This document shows positions 28,082-36,219 of a stretch of DNA of 64,000 nucleotides, piece after piece. The notes below the pieces were generated by a model that ran no database searches, was not told where the DNA came from, and worked only from the letters and a program-made list of their open reading frames with translations. The stretch is from WTGJ01 sp965237765. GTDB lineage: Bacteria; Chloroflexota; Anaerolineae; Aggregatilineales; Phototrophicaceae. Each line of letters starts with the position of its first letter. Within the stretch, counting starts at the first letter, position 1. Where the stretch lies: positions 1,364,001 to 1,428,000 of the forward strand of contig OZ250157.1 of NCBI GenBank assembly GCA_965237765.1, in the 5' to 3' direction. Position numbers and translations under genes: made by a program.

Positions 28082-29259
28082 AGACTGTATTGCGGCAGGC
28101 GTTGTGGATGGCGCAAAAAGACACGAAGATTTTCTTTCGCGATTACTTCGCGGCTGGTTCCATGTTCCTGATGCCTTTCCTGTTCGTCTTTGGCTTTTCA
28201 CTGGCGCTGAGCGATCTGAACCGGGACGATGAGGTCCTGGAATTGTTCGTCGCCACGCAAGAGCAGGCGGGCATCAGCACGCTGGTGATCGAAGCGCTGC
28301 TCGCCGATAGCGATACCGCGATCCGCCTGGTGGATTACGCAGAGGCTTTGGCGGCGGTGGAAGCAGGGGATTGGGTGGGTTTCGTGGCTTTTCCAGCGGA
28401 TTTCAGCGCGGCGCTGCTGGCCGGCCACCCGACGGAGCTGGAGGTGGTGCTACGAGACGAAAACGGTGAGATACCAGCCGCCTTACGCGGGCTGGCGCAT
28501 TCGATCGCCGCACGCATCTCCGACCAGATGCTCTATTACGAAGCGCTGGCACGCCTGGGTGGGGCAGCGGCGCTACCGACGGGACTGACTCTCCCGAATG
28601 AAGTTGAGGCGGAACCGGCGGTTGTCTTTGAGATCGATCGGCTCCGGGAAGCCGAAGCCTTTCGGGCGGAGAATTTCGTCCTGTCTGGATATTTGACGAT
28701 GTATGTGTTCTTTGGGGCGGCGTTGAGCGCGGAGGCGATCGCGCGGGAGCGGCAGGCGCAAACGCTCGAGCGGTTACTATCCAATGGCGTGCGGCGTGAG
28801 GCGGTGGTGCTGGGGAAATTCATCGGCATCGCGCTGCGCGGAATGCTGCAGGTGGTGGTTCTGTGGCTGGTGGGGATCCCGCTGTTCGGCGTGGCTGTCG
28901 GGGATGCACCGGCGGCGCTGATCGTGATTTCAGTATTGATGGCGTTGGCCTCGGCGGGGGCCGGTTTGCTGTTGGCCAGCCTGGTGCACGATGTGCGGGC
29001 GGCCCGCAGCGCCGGCATTATGGCTTCGCTCATCCTGGCGCCGCTGGGGGGTTGCTGGTGGCCGCTGTTCACCACGCCGCGCTGGATGCAGAGTCTAGCG
29101 AAATTGACGCCGCACGGCTGGGCGAATGACGCCTTCAATCGCCTGATACTTTTCGGCGCGGAGTTCGATGATGTGCGCGGGGCGATGGCCGCACTCTTGG
29201 GATTCACGGCTGTATTCCTGGCGCTGGCCAGCTGGCGCTTTCGGCTGGCGGCGGTATGA
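28078..29259 (+). CDS. ABC-2 type exporter permease 2
   Basis: A 393-residue paralogue of permease 1 with the same layout: N-terminal helix (GSMFLMPFLFVFGFSLALSD), extracytoplasmic domain (about 45-205) and C-terminal helices. The coupling segment is RERQAQTLERLLSNGVRREA. The GTG start overlaps the previous gene by 4 bases. With the ATPase at 26130 it makes a complete heteromeric exporter. The next gene encodes a secreted protein but has its own promoter. Confidence 0.9.
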   Translation: MKTVLRQALWMAQKDTKIFFRDYFAAGSMFLMPFLFVFGFSLALSDLNRDDEVLELFVATQEQAGISTLVIEALLADSDTAIRLVDYAEALAAVEAGDWVGFVAFPADFSAALLAGHPTELEVVLRDENGEIPAALRGLAHSIAARISDQMLYYEALARLGGAAALPTGLTLPNEVEAEPAVVFEIDRLREAEAFRAENFVLSGYLTMYVFFGAALSAEAIARERQAQTLERLLSNGVRREAVVLGKFIGIALRGMLQVVVLWLVGIPLFGVAVGDAPAALIVISVLMALASAGAGLLLASLVHDVRAARSAGIMASLILAPLGGCWWPLFTTPRWMQSLAKLTPHGWANDAFNRLILFGAEFDDVRGAMAALLGFTAVFLALASWRFRLAAV

Positions 29260-29295
29260 TGTTGAAAATTCAGTTAATTTGCAATGAGATAAAAC

Positions 29296-29323
29296 TTGCT
29301 TTATTATTTGTTGTTACTATAAT
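29296..29323 (+). promoter_or_regulatory. Sigma-70-type promoter of the secreted Cys-rich protein gene
   Basis: TTGCTT (29296-29301) and TATAAT (29318-29323) are 16 bases apart in an AT-rich stretch, about 80 bases before the start codon. The -10 box is a perfect consensus. A triple GGTAA repeat follows near 29356-29371. Confidence 0.6.
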
Positions 29324-29403
29324 CTGCTCAATGGAGAGCAGGATGTGGTATACTTGGTAAGGTAAGGTAAGTGAGTGAAATCGTAAGCCACAAGGAGGAG
29401 ATT

Positions 29404-30408
29404 GTGAGTCATAACAGAAACAACAAGTTCATTTTAGGGGTAGCCATGGTGTGTTTCATGTTTATGGCTATCGCAATCACTGGGACTGTCGCCGCACAAG
29501 AGACCATGTCGTCCTCTTGTGACGCAGGTGATACAGGCCCCTTAGCAAATGTACCTGCTGGTACCGGGTTTCATTGTACGCGTCCTGACGACTACACTGC
29601 TGTAGCAGGGACGGCGTGCCGCGCAGGTTACACGTTAGGTACCGACAACGTCAACCAATGCGAACGAAATGAAGATAATCCGGCAGTCTATGCCGCTTCT
29701 ATAACGGTACGGGTCTGGGTTTGCGACCAGCCGAATTCCAAACTTGGAACACCGGACGACCCGAACGCCATTTCTGAAGAAAACCCGCCTCAATGCGAAT
29801 ATCAAAACTACGATGCAACGCAAGCGGATATCGATCGGGCAACCTGTCCGCCCGGCTGGGAATTTGCAGCTCTTGTGCCTGCTATAGAAGAAGAGCGCGA
29901 TCAAAATGATGTAGTAACAACGGTGGCCGTAGCGGCCGTACCGGCCAGCTGCGACGTCCTGGACGGCAATGAGGCATCTGCGGATTATGATGCTAGCGTA
30001 GCAACCATGGTCATTGTAGATCCTCCCCCCGAAATGGTCATTCCGCCGGACATGCCTGATATTCTGATGCCCGCCGACATGCCCGCTGGCATGCCCGCTG
30101 CCATGGTCGCTTTTGTCTGGTCCAGTGTGCAGGGTAATGACTTAATCGGCCATGCCGCCGCGCCGGTGCGCTTATTCAGTGCTGCCGGTGGCGTCCAAAT
30201 CTTCTACGCCAGTGGTAATGAGGGCATCTACGCAGCCACGATTTCGCGTAGCGGTGGTACTTTCAGCGCTACCAACCCCGTCAACGATCAAGCGGTGACC
30301 GTTACTACGTCTGGTGGAAATGTCTCGCTTCGTACGGCATACGATGATGGTAAGCTTTACGAAATCGACATCAGCTCGGATGGTACCGTAACGATCATCA
30401 ACTGGTAA
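29404..30408 (+). CDS. Secreted Cys-rich protein of unknown function
   Basis: A 334-residue protein, not recognised. The GTG at 29404 is chosen because AAGGAGGAG ends 3 bases before it; a longer frame from 29371 has no such site. The signal peptide has the core FILGVAMVCFMFMAIAITGT, with likely cleavage after VAAQ. The next about 185 residues hold about ten cysteines in short motifs (SSCDAG, FHCTRP, TACRAG, NQCERN, WVCDQP, PQCEYQ, ATCPPG, ASCDVL). A Pro/Met/Asp-rich linker follows (PPDMPDILMPADMPAGMPAA), then a beta-rich C-terminal domain of about 90 residues (DLIGHAAAPVRLFSAAGGVQ). The gene is more AT-rich than its neighbours. It lies just after a complete ABC-2 exporter. Confidence 0.8.
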   Translation: MSHNRNNKFILGVAMVCFMFMAIAITGTVAAQETMSSSCDAGDTGPLANVPAGTGFHCTRPDDYTAVAGTACRAGYTLGTDNVNQCERNEDNPAVYAASITVRVWVCDQPNSKLGTPDDPNAISEENPPQCEYQNYDATQADIDRATCPPGWEFAALVPAIEEERDQNDVVTTVAVAAVPASCDVLDGNEASADYDASVATMVIVDPPPEMVIPPDMPDILMPADMPAGMPAAMVAFVWSSVQGNDLIGHAAAPVRLFSAAGGVQIFYASGNEGIYAATISRSGGTFSATNPVNDQAVTVTTSGGNVSLRTAYDDGKLYEIDISSDGTVTIINW

Positions 30409-30438
30409 TTTTTCAGATTACCTATCAGCTCTCCTATA

Positions 30439-30467
30439 TGCCCCCGGTCGAAAGGCCGGGGGTATTT
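30439..30467 (+). terminator. Rho-independent terminator
   Basis: CCCCCGG, loop, CCGGGGG followed by TATTTTCTT, 31 bases after the stop of the secreted protein. The stem is GC-only. The remaining bases to 30786 (about 320) show no gene. Confidence 0.85.
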
Positions 30468-30786
30468 TCTTGGTGGTAGGGTACTGATTACTCAGTGGGT
30501 TGCGTCCGCTTTGATATTTGCGTGATTCTGATGGGGATACGTGACCAACAACATGATCCGTTATTCAGCATCAACAGCAGGCATTACAAATTTGTAACAT
30601 CACCCGACGAAACCAACCCAATAGTCAACGACACGGAGAGCAATCCTGGGTAGCAACCAGGAGTTGGGTGTGTAAGATGGTCAGTTAATCCCTATTTGGA
30701 AGGTAAAGCAGACGAGCATTTCGGTATCGCGGTGGATTACGCTGTAGCGATCGGATATTTGGCCCGTTCGCAAAGGAGCGTCTAAG

Positions 30787-31929
30787 ATGACCGTTGCCCA
30801 ACCCAGCCGTGAATTCACACCCATCGACCAGGAGCGCAATCTGGATAATAAGCGCCTGGTTCAGGCGGCCCAGCAAAGCATCACGCAGGCGCCGCTGGAA
30901 CAGCTGGGAGAAGCCATCGCCGCCACCTATACCGAAGACGCCGATTTCCGTGGCACGCATCCCGTCAATCACGTCGTCGGGCGCGCGGCCATCCAGCGCG
31001 AATTCTGGGCGCATTTGCGGCGTGCGCTGCCGGATGTCGAACGGCGGGAGAGCATCCTCGCGGGTGGTGTCTATCAGGGGCGGGAGATGATCGCTTGTCA
31101 TGGCCAATATCTCGGCACCTTCGTCGCGGATTGGTTCGGCATCCCGGCGACGGGCCAGCCGCTGATCGCGCGCTATTGCGAGGCGCATGAGCTGGTGGAG
31201 GGGCGCATCGTCCGCAGCTGGACCCACCTCGATTATCTGGACATCATGCGGCAGGCGGGCTATTGGCCGCTGGCGCCGAGCATGGGGCAGGAGGGCGCCT
31301 GGCTGCCACCGATGACGAACGACGGCGTGATCCTGACGGCGCAGGACGAAGCTGTATCGCGCCGCTGTTTTGATTTGGTGATGGCCATGCAGGCCGCGCT
31401 CGGTTATTTCAGCGGAGAAGCGCCGACGCGCGCGGTGCTGGATGAGATGGTGCAGGCGCGCTTCTGGCACCCGAATTTCATGTGGTATGGCCCGAGCGGC
31501 ATCGGCAGCACGCGCGGCTTGGCCGGCTTCGAGGATTTTCATCAGATCCCCTTTTTGGTCGCTTTCCCGGACCGCGGCAAGCGGCGCTCTGAAGTGCGGC
31601 GCTCGTCAGAGAATCCCTACGGTGGGCATTTCATCCGCATTGGCGATGGCGATTACGCGGTTACGGGCGGCTGGGGGCATAAGATCGCCACGCATACCGG
31701 TGGCGAATGGCTCGGCCTCGCGCCGACCGGGCAACCCGTCACCATGCGCGTGATGGATTTTTACCGCTGTGAGCTGACGGCGAGCGGTGATAGCATCCGC
31801 GAAAATTGGGTGCCGATCGATATCCCACACATCCTCTTCCAGCTGGGGATGGATATTTTCGGGCGGATGCGGCACCAGTTCCGCCAGACGGGGGCGATCA
31901 GCGCGAGCGAATTCCTGGTAGGGGGCTAA
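30787..31929 (+). CDS. Double SnoaL-like (NTF2-fold) protein D
   Basis: A 380-residue intact paralogue of protein A. Domain 1 starts FTPIDQERNLDNKRLVQAAQ; domain 2 has FWHPNFMWYGPSGIGSTRGL and HQIPFLVAFPDR. It continues through ENWVPIDIPHILFQLGMDIF to SASEFLVGG, the end that is out of frame in A. Near residue 265 it has a 12-16-residue insertion (KRRSEVRRSSENPYG) absent from A. AAAGGAG precedes the ATG. It is followed 7 bases later by the remnant of a GMC oxidoreductase, so it was part of an oxidative pathway operon. Confidence 0.87.
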   Translation: MTVAQPSREFTPIDQERNLDNKRLVQAAQQSITQAPLEQLGEAIAATYTEDADFRGTHPVNHVVGRAAIQREFWAHLRRALPDVERRESILAGGVYQGREMIACHGQYLGTFVADWFGIPATGQPLIARYCEAHELVEGRIVRSWTHLDYLDIMRQAGYWPLAPSMGQEGAWLPPMTNDGVILTAQDEAVSRRCFDLVMAMQAALGYFSGEAPTRAVLDEMVQARFWHPNFMWYGPSGIGSTRGLAGFEDFHQIPFLVAFPDRGKRRSEVRRSSENPYGGHFIRIGDGDYAVTGGWGHKIATHTGGEWLGLAPTGQPVTMRVMDFYRCELTASGDSIRENWVPIDIPHILFQLGMDIFGRMRHQFRQTGAISASEFLVGG

Positions 31930-31936
31930 GCGGCGG

Positions 31937-32072
31937 ATGGAGCGTTACGACCACCTCGTCATCGGGGGGTGGGCGGATGCTTCAGTCTTTGCCGCGGCAG
32001 GTGGGCGTGAACCCCAATCTGACCATCACGATGCTGGCGGAGCGTTGCGCGGAGTGGGTGTTGGCGGAGTAG
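31937..32072 (+). pseudogene. GMC oxidoreductase stub: only the two ends remain
   Basis: The stub begins MERYDHLVIGG, the first beta-strand and glycine turn of an FAD-binding oxidoreductase. Eleven residues later it jumps to ADASVF and, after a one-base frame change, PRQVGVNPNLTITMLAERCA, which matches the C-terminal block of glucose-methanol-choline oxidoreductases (D-A-S-V-F-P then G-V-N-P-N-L-T-I). About 1.4 kb of the gene body is missing. The junction lies in a G-rich run near 31966. It follows SnoaL D by 7 bases. Confidence 0.7.
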
Positions 32073-32154
32073 GGGGCAGTCTGAGAATGCTGTCAACCAC
32101 TGTCGGAGGCCACCGCGCACTATAATTGAGGGTAATAGGGGCGGAGGCGGGCGC

Positions 32155-32495
32155 ATGACCAGGCTGTATTCTTATGTCGTGGTCAGTGATCACGGTTTCG
32201 CGCCCAACCCCTTCCATGGCTACTGCACGCTGGCGAATTGCAAGCCGCGCATCCGCTGGCGCGCACAGCCGGGCGGTTGGATTCTGGGGAGCGCTTCGCG
32301 AGCGGGGCGGGGCCACCAGTGCCGCTTTTCGCAGGCGTGGATATCCGCAAGAAAGGTGTTGGCCACCGCAACCGCTTCCCCGAGGCGGTTGTGCGTGAAT
32401 TTGTTCGCTGGATGCGGAGTTTCGAAGAGCGCGGCATTCTAGGGCGGCCGGGGAATTTGTCCGAGAGAGCTCGACAATCCCTATCCTTGCGCTAG
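32155..32495 (+). pseudogene. Nmad2-family (DNA base modification-associated) gene with central deletion
   Basis: The first 50 codons from ATG 32155 read MTRLYSYVVVSDHGFAPNPF, then YCTLANCKPRIRW and GGWILGSAS. This is the N-terminus of nucleotide modification-associated domain 2 proteins. In a different frame, 32330-32495 reads KKGVGHRNRFPEAVVREFVR and ERGILGRPGNL, which looks like the C-terminus of the same family. The middle (roughly half the protein) is missing. Family assignment is from memory of its motifs. The gene is dead. Confidence 0.6.
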
Positions 32496-32507
32496 AACGA
32501 AGGAACT

Positions 32508-32600
32508 CAGCGATCCCAGAGTCCGTGCTCGGGCCAGCGGCGCGTCAGGCGTTCGGTGACGGGCGGCAGGGGTGCCAGGGCGCGATTCGGCCAGCCAATG
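32508..32600 (-). other. Possible C-terminal stub of an unknown protein
   Basis: On the minus strand a frame reads CIGWPNRALAPLPPVTERLT, then RRWPEHGLWDR and a stop at 32508-32510. It looks like a natural protein end, but there is no start. It lies downstream of the isomerase gene on the same strand and may be another collapsed gene. Confidence 0.25.
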
Positions 32601-32614
32601 CAGTCAATTTCGAC

Positions 32615-33593
32615 CTATCTCCCTATGCGCATGCCAATACAGTAAAGGACTTCTATTCCCGGGAGTCGGTGCTGGCCCTGCTGCGTAAGCGCTGCCAGAA
32701 GCCGGGTTGGCAGCGCACAGCCGAAGAGCCGCTGAAAAGCGCCGACAGAGGCGCGAAAGCCGTCCTCGAAGCTGCCGCCCGGCGGCCGATAGACGCTTTC
32801 CAGCGAGATGACGCCCTCGTAGCCATCGCGCTTCAACGCAGCGGCGATCTCTGGCAGCTGCGGCGCCATGTCGCCAGTCCCCAGCTCTGCGCAATCGACA
32901 TGAGCGCACGGGATGGAGACGCGCACGTCCTTGATGTGCATGTGAGCCAGCAGGCTGCCATCCGCGCCGCTCAGGGCCGCATAGCCATCCGGCCAGGCCG
33001 CTTCGTTGCAGAAGAGGCTGTTGGCCGGGTCCCACAGCAGGCGCAGGTGACGCGAGCCGAATTCTTCTATCAGCTTGCGCCCCAGCCAGGCGGAGTTGAT
33101 CATGGCGTTGTTGCCGGTCTCGATGACCAGCGTGATGCCCTCCTCTTCGGCAATTTCGCAGTGCGGATGCCATGCGCTTCAGCAGCCTGCCCCAGGCGGC
33201 GGTGGAGACGATCCATTCTTCGGCCCCATACCCCCCGGAGAGGATCATCTCTTTGCGGAAGCTCATCACACGGACCAGCGGGCAAGCGAGGCGCTGTGCG
33301 AGGGCGATGCAGCGGCGCAAGGCAGCTAGCTGGGCGAGCCAGGGACTCTCATCTTCCTTGAGCGCATCCAGGGAGAGGCCGGCGAAGATATGCCGCGAGA
33401 TGCAGGGGACGCGGACACCATGGTCGGCCATGAGGGTAGCGACGTGCGCGGTTTCCGCCTCGTCCAGATCGCCCACCTCACGCGCGCCGATGAATTGCAG
33501 TTCGGCATATTCCAGCCCAAATTCGTTCATGACGGTCAGCGCGTGCCGCAGGTCGCGGCTGATGCCGTCGGTGATCACGCCCAGTTTCGTCAT
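32615..33593 (-). pseudogene. Sugar phosphate isomerase/epimerase (TIM barrel), one frameshift
   Basis: An xylose-isomerase-like TIM barrel enzyme. From ATG 33593 it reads MTKLGVITDGISRDLRHALT, GLEYAELQFIGAREVGDLDE, then CPLVRVMSFRKEM. Near 33170 the frame shifts by one base; the other frame continues HPHCEIAEEEGITLVIETG, then LWDPANSLFCNEAAWPDG, HMHIKDVRV and ALKRDGYEGVISLESVYRPP, ending at 32615. All barrel strands are present, so a single base change would restore it: real mutation or assembly error. The start overlaps the stop of the upstream dehydrogenase (ATGA). The family isomerises keto-sugars or their acids. Confidence 0.8.
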
Positions 33594-34268
33594 GGTCGCA
33601 ACTCCGCACCGGAGACTTCTTCCAGCAGTTTGATGATGCACTGGTTGTCATCCTGGGGATAGCGAGCGATGGCGGCCCGGAACAGCTCGGCAGCAGCGGC
33701 CGTGGTGAAGAGCGGCACGGAGCACTCGCGGCCGAGCGCCTGACTAATGCCGAGGTCCTTGACCATGGTGCCGATGTGGCTGCCGGTGTTGGTAAATTCA
33801 CGGGCGAGGATGTGTTCGGCCACGCTGCGCGTCGAGTGTTTCGGCCGACGCGGCGGCCATTAGGATGAGGGTACCGTCCTGCGCGCCGAACCGCCCACCG
33901 CTGACCGGGCAGTCGATCAGGTGGATGCCGCTGCCGGCCAGCGCGCTGGCGATGGCACGCAGCTCGCACGGTTCGATGGTGGCCGTGGTGATGAGGGTCG
34001 CGCCGGGGGGTAAGGCGCCCAGCAGCCCGTTTTCGCCGCTGACCACCTGCTGGGCCTGCGCGCCGTTCAGCACCATTACGAAGACGACCTCGACATCGCG
34101 CGCCAGTTTGGCCGGGCTTGCGGCGCGCGAACCACCTGCTTCTTCTAACAAGGCCAGTCGCTCCTCGCGCAGGTCGTAGCCGCTGGTGGGAAAACCGGCA
34201 GCCAGCAGGTTGCGCGCCATGGCGAGGCCCATGTCGCCGAGCCCGATCACCCCCACTCTTTTGCTCAT
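33590..34268 (-). pseudogene. NAD(P)-dependent beta-hydroxyacid dehydrogenase with central deletion
   Basis: The N-terminal half (from ATG 34268) is a complete Rossmann domain: KRVGVIGLGDMGLAMARNLL, then HLIDCPVSGGRFGAQDGTL. This is the 3-hydroxyisobutyrate/tartronate semialdehyde reductase family. After AAASAETLDA (about 33840) the frame changes and jumps to HILAREFTNTGSHIGTMVKD, then LGISQALGRECSVPLFTTAA, the last part of the helical domain including the catalytic Lys. About 90 residues are missing. Similar short stretches (TGTTCGGCCACGC and TGTTTCGGCCGACGC) flank the junction. It is coupled to the isomerase downstream. Confidence 0.8.
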
Positions 34269-35447
34269 CAGGGATCTTTCGTTTTATGCTGCTTTGGCTT
34301 CCGGATGACGGTCAGTCTATAACAGGGAGTGGAGCGCGCGAGTCGGAGATTTAGATTCTGTTGGTGGCGGAAGGTGTAAAGGGGCGAGGTTAGTTTGCCC
34401 TGCCAAGGTTGAAATGGTCGGATTTCTGCTTATCGAAGTCGGAAGAAATTTCTTGCCGTGAGTCTATTTCCAATCTCTGTAGGTCGCCTCGTTCACTCGG
34501 CCTCTCTGACAAGAACAGTGGGATGATCAACTAGGGCTGTTCGTAAACCCGATAAGTCATGCGATGATTGTCCGTTACGCATGACGACATTGCCATGCGT
34601 TTACATTCATGTAACGATCTGTCATCAGAGAATGCTTGCTCCGGACCGTATTGCAATTTCTTTAAGTTGACTGTGAGTTGATTCTGCAGCGACCTGTAAC
34701 GACGAAACGTTTTCCTGGCAACGTCTGGCCATGGAAATTCGTGCAGCAGTGAGGTCAAACATGAGACCGCCTAAAGGCTTATACTCGAACTTTATGAGGT
34801 CGAACTGCACTTCTGCAACCGATAGCGTATCCAGACTCCATAGTGAGCCAAACTCCGGACTTATCATCATTTCGAGTAAATCGGCAGCGTCAGAATCCAA
34901 CGCGTTCCGGATGCGCTTAACTCCATTAATGCTCCGCGCATCAGCACACGGCCGCGCGGCTTCTCCTTGAGCTAGTGGGTCGCTGTGAACAAGTTCGTCC
35001 ATTTCGCTGCTTCAAAAAGCATAACCTGATCGACGCTTTCGGTAAGAGCTTCAGTATTGAGTTGGCAAAAACGCTTCACAGAGTTCCTCAAAAGCGGTAG
35101 TCTCGCAGGTTGTCCAGCGTGCGCCACCTAAACCACCAGCTCAGATTCTCCCGCTTCAATAGAACGCTCTAGAACATCTGAAGCAGCTCTACGGACGCAT
35201 CGCGGCCCGTATTGCCCATAACAGTGTGTGGTGAAAGGTGAAGGGTCATCCTCAAATTATCCCAGGTTGCGTAGTACAGTACCTTCTGAAAGGCGGATCC
35301 TAGCATCTAAAGACCCTCGTCTACGCAATGCGTGGTGATCAGAAGTAGAGTAGCGTTAGTTGCTGAGCAGTTTTCTTGTCAATTTTTACTCTATCGCACA
35401 ATCATCCTCAAATATGACAAGAGAATTCGTTTTTTCATTTTCTTATC
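34269..35447. other. 1.2-kb stretch without a recognisable gene
   Basis: AT-richer than the flanks. The best open frame is 34625-35002 on the minus strand (125 codons) and includes LLEMMISPEFGSLWSLDTLS and FDLIKFEYKPLGGLMFDLTA. It looks protein-like but matches no family I know and lacks a good ribosome site. Upstream on the same strand, fragments such as LKRENLSWWFRWRTLDNLRD appear between stops. This is probably the remains of an acquired gene. Confidence 0.4.
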
Positions 35448-36215
35448 TCACGTCAACGGTCGCCCGCCATCCACCGGGATGATGGCGCCGGTGGTGAAGC
35501 GCAATTGCGTCGCTGCGGCGTAGACCGCCTCGGCGACGTCCTCCTCGGAAGCGACGCGCCCGAGCGGGGTGAGGTCTCGTTGCTGCGCCAGCAATGCCGG
35601 CATGCGGCGGGCATAGGCGCCATCCACGAAGCCGGGCGATACGCTCACGACGCGAATCGCTGGCGCCAGGGCGCGCGCCAGGCTCATCGTCAGGTTATCG
35701 AGCGCCGCTTTGCTCGCGCAATAGGCGATGTTGCTGCCGATGGCCGTGCGGCCGGCGATGGAGCTGATGTTCACCACCAGGCCGGCGCCGCTGGCTGCTA
35801 GCAGGGGGCGCAGGGCGCGCACGCTGGCGATGGCGCCGCGGACGTTGACGCGGAAAATGCGGTCGATCAGCTCGTCGGTCAGCGCATCTAGGTCTTCCGG
35901 CGGGATGGCCTGGGAGACGCCGGCGTTGTTGACGAGGATATCGAGCCGGCCGAAGCGCTCCTCGACTTCGCGCGCGAGGGCAGCCTGGGCGGTGCTATCT
36001 TCGACCGGCGCGCGGTAGGCGAAGTGGTCGGCCGTGCCGGTGGCCGGCAGTTCGCGCGCGAGTTGCTCGGCGGCTTCTTGACTGCGCGAATAGGTGAGCG
36101 CGCAGCTCGCGCCGGCCGCCGCGAGGCGGCGCGCGATCGCCGAGCCGATGCCGCCCGCGCCGCCGGTGATGAGGGCGGATTTGCCCGCGAGCGTCCGCGA
36201 TTCTGCCATCTCCAT
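35448..36215 (-). CDS. SDR family oxidoreductase
   Basis: A 255-residue classical short-chain dehydrogenase. The cofactor motif TGGAGGIG is at about residues 17-24, followed by NNAGVS, catalytic Ser in NISSIAG and the YxxxK motif in AYCASKAALDN. The end GAIIPVDGG is typical. The start chosen is ATG 36215 (MEMAESRTL), 5 bases after AGGAG; a much longer in-frame ORF overlaps the upstream gene and is not real. It follows the histidinol-dehydrogenase-like gene by 4 bases, so both belong to one operon, probably oxidising a polyol or sulfonate. Confidence 0.92.
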   Translation of the reverse strand: MEMAESRTLAGKSALITGGAGGIGSAIARRLAAAGASCALTYSRSQEAAEQLARELPATGTADHFAYRAPVEDSTAQAALAREVEERFGRLDILVNNAGVSQAIPPEDLDALTDELIDRIFRVNVRGAIASVRALRPLLAASGAGLVVNISSIAGRTAIGSNIAYCASKAALDNLTMSLARALAPAIRVVSVSPGFVDGAYARRMPALLAQQRDLTPLGRVASEEDVAEAVYAAATQLRFTTGAIIPVDGGRPLT

Positions 36216-36219
36216 ACTC

